Source: Salvia splendens (taxonomy: Eukaryota; Streptophyta; Magnoliopsida; Lamiales; Lamiaceae). From it: DNA of 64,000 bases. The stretch lies in the NCBI RefSeq assembly GCF_004379255.2, contig NC_056039.1:32315883-32379882 (forward strand). The letters run 5' to 3'. A program made the position numbers and the translations under genes. A model generated the notes under the pieces. It was not told the DNA's origin. It searched no databases and saw only the letters and a list, made by a program, of their open reading frames with translations. Shown in pieces: positions 59,901 to 64,000 of the stretch (within the stretch, counting starts at the first letter, position 1; every line of letters begins with the position of its first letter).

Positions 59901-60171
59901 TACATTATATTATCAAATTGACATTTATATTAAGAATTGAGTAAAATAAAAGCTCTTATACTTTCTGGTACTAAATGTATATTTCTTTGCTTGATCAGTT
60001 ATCAAAAGCAATGACATAGTTTGAATTAAAAAACACAAATATACATTCCAAAAAGAAAAAGAAAAGTACAATAATTCAAATAAACATTCAACAAGGACTC
60101 TAATACAAACTCTATTGTTTTACAATCCTATTTTAGACTATGGTTCTATAATATCCCAATTTCTCAAATTA

Positions 60172-61992
60172 GAGCATCTACAACGGTGGACGGACGGCGT
60201 CCGTCCGTCCGTGCCAGCGGCACGGAAGAGCTCGTCCGCCGCTGGCACGGCGCTGCTCGATGCATCGAGCACGTCCGTGCCAGCGAGCAGGTGACGTGGC
60301 GTCCTGCGATTGGGCAACGACATAGCCGTTGCCTTTGAATTTTTTTAAAAAAATCGGTTTTTAATTAAAAAAACCAATTAAAAATAAAAAAATATTTTTC
60401 CACTTTCCAAAAAAAATATATCCGTTTTTTACCGTTTTCTACCACTTTTTATTTTTTATTTCCCCCCCAAAATACACATTTTCATCTATAAATACCATCA
60501 CTTTCACACCCAGAAATTCACACCACATTCTCTCATTTCCATTCTCATCTACATTCTCTCATTTCCACTCTCATTTACATTATCTAATTTCCATTCTCAT
60601 CTACATTCTCTCATCTCCATTTCTTCCACACATACAACATAACAATGTCCGGCCAAGGTGATCACCCTCCGGGCTCCCACGGTTTGAACCCCTATTGGTT
60701 CGGTTCACAACCGTTTCATAGTCCAGAAACGGAATATTCGGCCCCTCCTCAAACCCAAAGTTCGGGCGTTCCGGGTGGCTACCGGCCATACCCAATCGAC
60801 GACTAAGATGCCCCCGAAGGGCGATACGGGTGGACACCCGAGCCTAGAGCGAGGTCGACTGCCCCCTCCCAAACTCCGACTCCTCCTACTCGCGGTGTCC
60901 GCATACCGTACTCACCGGCAGAGATGGAGCAATTGTTCAAGGCGTATTTGTCAATCTCCGAAGATCCGGAGGTTGGCACGAACCAATCCGGCGATCACTT
61001 TTGGTGGCGCATCTGTCACCGGTACAATGAAAACCGGCCGGAGGGAACAATCAAGCGCAATGAGAGTATGGTGCGCAACGCCATCTACCGAGCCAACGAA
61101 GAAATTAACAAGTTCCAGGGGTATTACCTCCAGGAAGAGCGGTCGGCGGGGAGCGACTGGAGCGAGGTCGACATCATCAGTTCCGCCATGTCGACCTACC
61201 AATCCATGAAGTGCAAGGCGTTCAAGTATCTCAACATTTAGCAGGAGACGCGGTCGCATCCGAAGTATATGGGAGACGTAACATCCTCCTCTAGCGCCTC
61301 ATCCAAATGGTCAAGGTCGGTATCCCTATCCGACTCCGGCTCCGGCTCCGAAGACGTGGTTAGCCAACTCGCCGGAGCTAACTTGGGTAGCCCCGACGCC
61401 AGCCCGAGCGGTTCCCAACGCCGACCGCAAGGAAGGAAGAAGGCAGCGGCCAACCGCCGTCGCGCCGTGACTCCATCCGGCGATGCTCCCGACCCCGCTC
61501 TCTTTCCCGTTCCCTATGCGCCACCTCCACCCCCACTCAATATGGCCGATAGGTCAACTATGGCCGATAGGTCAACTATGACCCCCTCGCAACTTCGATC
61601 GCACGAGGCTATGATATTGGGCCTCCAAAAACAATTGGGGGTAGTGCCGCCGAATGAGTAGTCTTCCACAGGATATTTTTAGCTTTAATTATGTAATTTT
61701 TAATTTTTAGTATTTTAATTATGTAATTTTTATTTTTTAGGATTTTAATTATGTAATTTTTATTTTTTAGGATTTTAATTATGTCTTTTTTATTTTATTT
61801 GTAATTTGTAATATTATTTCAGTTTTTTAATGAATTTTAATGTTATGGAAATGTTCTTATTTAAAATGAATTGTGCTCGTCCTTGCGGAAGAGCACACCT
61901 GTGGGTGTTGTGCTATTGCCTAAGAGCAGATAGGAATAGTGGCGCCGGGCCCACAACCGTGCTCGTGGGCAAGAGCACGATTGTGGGTGCTC
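60172..61992 (+). mobile_element. PIF/Harbinger element carrying ORF1 only
   Basis: Ends GAGCATCTACAACGGTGG and the complement of GAGCACCCACAATCGTGC, with TTA on each side (60169-60171 and 61993-61995). The left subterminal zone (about 60190-60300) repeats CCGTCCGT and GTGCCAGCG in both orientations. A leader with a CTATAAATA box near 60486 and a repeated ATTCTCTCATTTCCAT segment (60530-60620) precedes ORF1. No transposase is present. Confidence 0.9.
60645..61661 (+). pseudogene. Harbinger ORF1 (Myb/SANT-like), two nonsense codons
   Basis: From the ATG at 60645 a single frame runs 339 codons to the TAG after LGVVPPNE, interrupted only by TAA at 60804 (codon 54) and TAG at 61239 (codon 199). 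The SANT/trihelix-like domain lies between them (about codons 86-198; VRIPYSPAEMEQLFKAYL, then SGDHFWWRICHRYN). The C-terminal part is Ser/Arg-rich and ends in a short helix (HEAMILGLQKQLG). No frameshift is seen. Related ORF1 proteins help the transposase bind element ends. Confidence 0.85.
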
Positions 61993-61995
61993 TTA

Positions 61996-63611
61996 GGCCA
62001 TCCGCAATTGGGCGGACGATGGCACGCCCGATGGCGCGCATCGCCCGCGCCCGCCATCGTCTGCCCTATTGCGGGTGCGTGACATAGGCCGCGGAGGATC
62101 GTCGCGCCCTATACTAAGGGCGCGGAGTATAGCGCGGACGATGCCCATCGTCCGCCCCATTGCGGCCTACGCGGACGATGGCCGCGGACGATAGGCCATC
62201 GTCCGCGCCATCGTCCGGCCCACTGTGGGCTACACGGACGATCGACGCGGACGATGGCACGCGGTTTCGTTTTTTTATAAATAGAGTTCATTTGTAATTT
62301 CATTTCACGATTTTACTTTCGAAACTTATTACATTTACATAATTACTACGAAATGGATTCAAGTCTCAATAGTCCTATGTTTAGCGGAGAGGCGCGTTGG
62401 CCAGGTACAGAACCCGGTGAATATCGTTCGTTCGACGCCGACACCTAGTACGATCCCGATTTCAGTACGGAATCGTACGGGTTTTCTGACATGGAGCCGT
62501 CTCCAAACCGACCAAGCGCTCCCTCCCGCCGTGACGCCTCAGCGGCCGATCCCGAACTCGCCGCGACCGCTTCCGCCCCAGCCAAAAAGAAGCGGAACGG
62601 GCAGCGGGGGCAGAAATTGCTGCCGCCTCCCGGAAATTGCGATGAGTATACCCCCGGCCGTACGAACTACACCGACGACGAAACCCTTATTTTGGCCCGG
62701 TGTTGGGTAGATATATCGGAAGACCCGATTTTCGCGAACAACCAGAGGCAGGACGCGTACTGGGAGCGCATCGCCGGCCTCTACAATGAGGCCAAGCCGC
62801 CGACCGCGTACATGCGCAAACGTGAGCAACTCCGCAAGCACTGGGATCAAGTGAAGAAGCAAGTGAACTTGTACGCGGCGGAGTTCGAGAAGTTCACGCG
62901 GGCACAGGGGAGTGGCGAGAGCTTGAGCGACGTGCGCGCTAAAGCGCTGTTGTCGTACCGGTCGATCTACGACGACTTCAAGCACGAGGCCATCTGGGCG
63001 CTCTTGAGGGACAAGCAGAAGTTCCAAGGTGGAATTCTGCACACTGGTGCGCCGAAGAGGACGAAGACCACCGAAGCTGGTGATTACACGAGCAGCGGCA
63101 GCGGCAATCACCCGGTTGACCTCAACCGGACGTACGTGAATGAAGGGAGTTCTGGTACACCGGTGTCCTCCCGGCCTCCGCCCGGCGTCAACGCTGCGAA
63201 GGCCAAGGGGAAGGCAGCCGCGACCTCATCCTCGACCGCTGCAAACCCATCTTCGTTCCCGTAAACGCTCCCGACCCAGACGGCCACCGCGTTTGAGTCG
63301 TTGGCAACATCGTCGATGGCGATGACGTTATTGCAGACGCACAAGGCCCTCAAGAAGTGTACCGACCCCGATGAAGCCGAATATCTCCGGGCATTAATCG
63401 ATGAGCTGCGTCGGAAGTTGGGAATTGCACCGACTTAGTTGTTTTTTTTGTAAGTTGAATGGTGTAACTTTTTTTTATTAATGCGTCGCCATTTATTATT
63501 TAGACGTTTTTTATTTACTCGTTACTTGTTATTTGAAAACATTTAAATTAATTAAACAAAACAATAAAATGATGATGTGGCGCGTCTTAGGGCGCCCCAC
63601 TATAGATGGAG
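61996..63611 (+). mobile_element. PIF/Harbinger-type element carrying ORF1 only, abutting the previous one
   Basis: Begins GGCCATCCGCAATTGGGCGG right after the TTA that also ends the preceding element. The left subterminal zone (62010-62260) repeats CGGACGATGG and its complement many times. The right end is less certain: AGGGCGCCCCACTATAGATG near 63590-63608 resembles the right end of the MITE at 47773, but no clear duplication follows. A TATAAATA box (about 62276) precedes ORF1. Confidence 0.72.
62353..63438 (+). pseudogene. Harbinger ORF1 (Myb/SANT-like), two nonsense codons
   Basis: The frame from ATG 62353 to TAG 63436 spans 361 sense and nonsense codons with only TAG (62446, codon 32) and TAA (63262, codon 304) interrupting. 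An uninterrupted part from the internal ATG at 62491 gives 257 residues: a basic linker (KKKRNGQRG), the SANT-like domain (about codons 103-165, TNYTDDETLILARCWVDIS then NNQRQDAYWERI), and a YRSIYDDFKHEAIWALLRD helix. After the second stop the frame still encodes a plausible C-terminal helix (DPDEAEYLRALIDELRRKLG). A truncated DNA-binding protein could in principle be made from 62491. Confidence 0.85.
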
Positions 63612-64000
63612 AGGTAGTAGGATAAAACTGATGACGTGGCGCGCCTCAGTGCTGATGCAACCCTAGTCAAAGCTTAAATTTGGTGGGACCCAATGTTGTT
63701 CTATTACTGCAACACCACTTTCGAATTCCGGTGCTCTGCTCCTCCATGAGCTCAAAGCAGCGCACAGTTTCCATGGAAATTAAATGGACCCCAATCAATT
63801 TTAAAAACTAGATTTGATGAATCTCATTGACGTCCACCACGCTAAGATTCCTCAAATACACTTTTCGCGGGCATAATTACGCATTTAATCCCACTTTATT
63901 TCCCGCTACTATTTCCCTTTTTTCCCCTTCTGACTCTCTTCTGCTGCTTTTGTTTTTTTTACTGTTTCTTTTATCTGCTACCAGAGATTCTTGATTAAAG
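63612..64000 (+). promoter_or_regulatory. Possible promoter with two E2F-type motifs at the window edge
   Basis: TTTTCGCGGG (63862-63871) and TTTCCCGC (63899-63906) fit the E2F consensus and are less than 45 bp apart. A pyrimidine-rich stretch follows (63910-63980), like a plant leader. The arrangement suggests an S-phase gene starting beyond 64000 on the plus strand, though no coding sequence is visible here. Confidence 0.4.

Noticed and set aside
1..64000. tRNA, rRNA or miRNA genes
   Set aside because: I looked for tRNA internal-box motifs and for precursors of common plant microRNAs and saw no convincing case. A covariance-model search would be decisive.

Overview
This window is nuclear DNA of a flowering plant, probably a eudicot; the species cannot be fixed from the sequence. 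Genes have short GT-AG introns and lie in AT-rich DNA full of small plant transposons. The protein families are plant ones: class III HD-ZIP, NF-YA, CrRLK1L receptor kinase and an AGD12-type ArfGAP.

Host genes from left to right: a PHABULOSA/PHAVOLUTA-type HD-ZIP III gene on the minus strand (737-5970, 18 coding exons, miR165/166 site split by an intron); an NF-YA CCAAT-binding subunit (14185-15691, minus); an ArfGAP-C2 protein of the AGD12 type (20977-23031, plus); a decayed protein kinase (29109-29770, minus); an intronless small single-pass membrane protein (33682-34131, minus); an intronless monoacylglycerol-lipase-like hydrolase (35879-36856, minus); an N-acetylglucosamine kinase (41354-45022, minus); and a HERK2-type CrRLK1L receptor kinase (54210-56822, plus). 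They are independent genes, with no operon-like logic. The right edge carries two E2F-type motifs and may be the promoter of a gene beyond the window.

The rest is mostly mobile DNA. Seven PIF/Harbinger-type elements were recognised, five of them with a TTA/TAA duplication at both ends, one with TTA/CTA, and one whose right end is unclear. One (6812-8838) has an open 418-codon DDE transposase. A second (24606-26336) carries a broken transposase. Three (38256-40929, 60172-61992, 61996-about 63611) carry only the Myb/SANT-like ORF1 partner. Two are short derivatives (47773-48368, 51837-52636). The two halves of the Harbinger machinery, normally in one element, therefore sit in separate elements here. 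A transposase element and an ORF1 element share nearly the same promoter and leader up to the start codon. This is the most interesting signal in the window.

Other mobile DNA: a 2.6-kb solo LTR with perfect GCTAA duplications and a MULE-type inverted-repeat element nested inside it with perfect 9-bp duplications; a smaller solo LTR; an inverted pair of related LTRs inserted in an ORF1 gene; a 342-bp TRIM; a hAT-type MITE with a perfect 8-bp duplication; and many Stowaway-like MITEs. There are also two tandem arrays and several microsatellites.

All exon boundaries were read by eye from splice signals and protein-family similarity. No alignment, expression data or database search was available.
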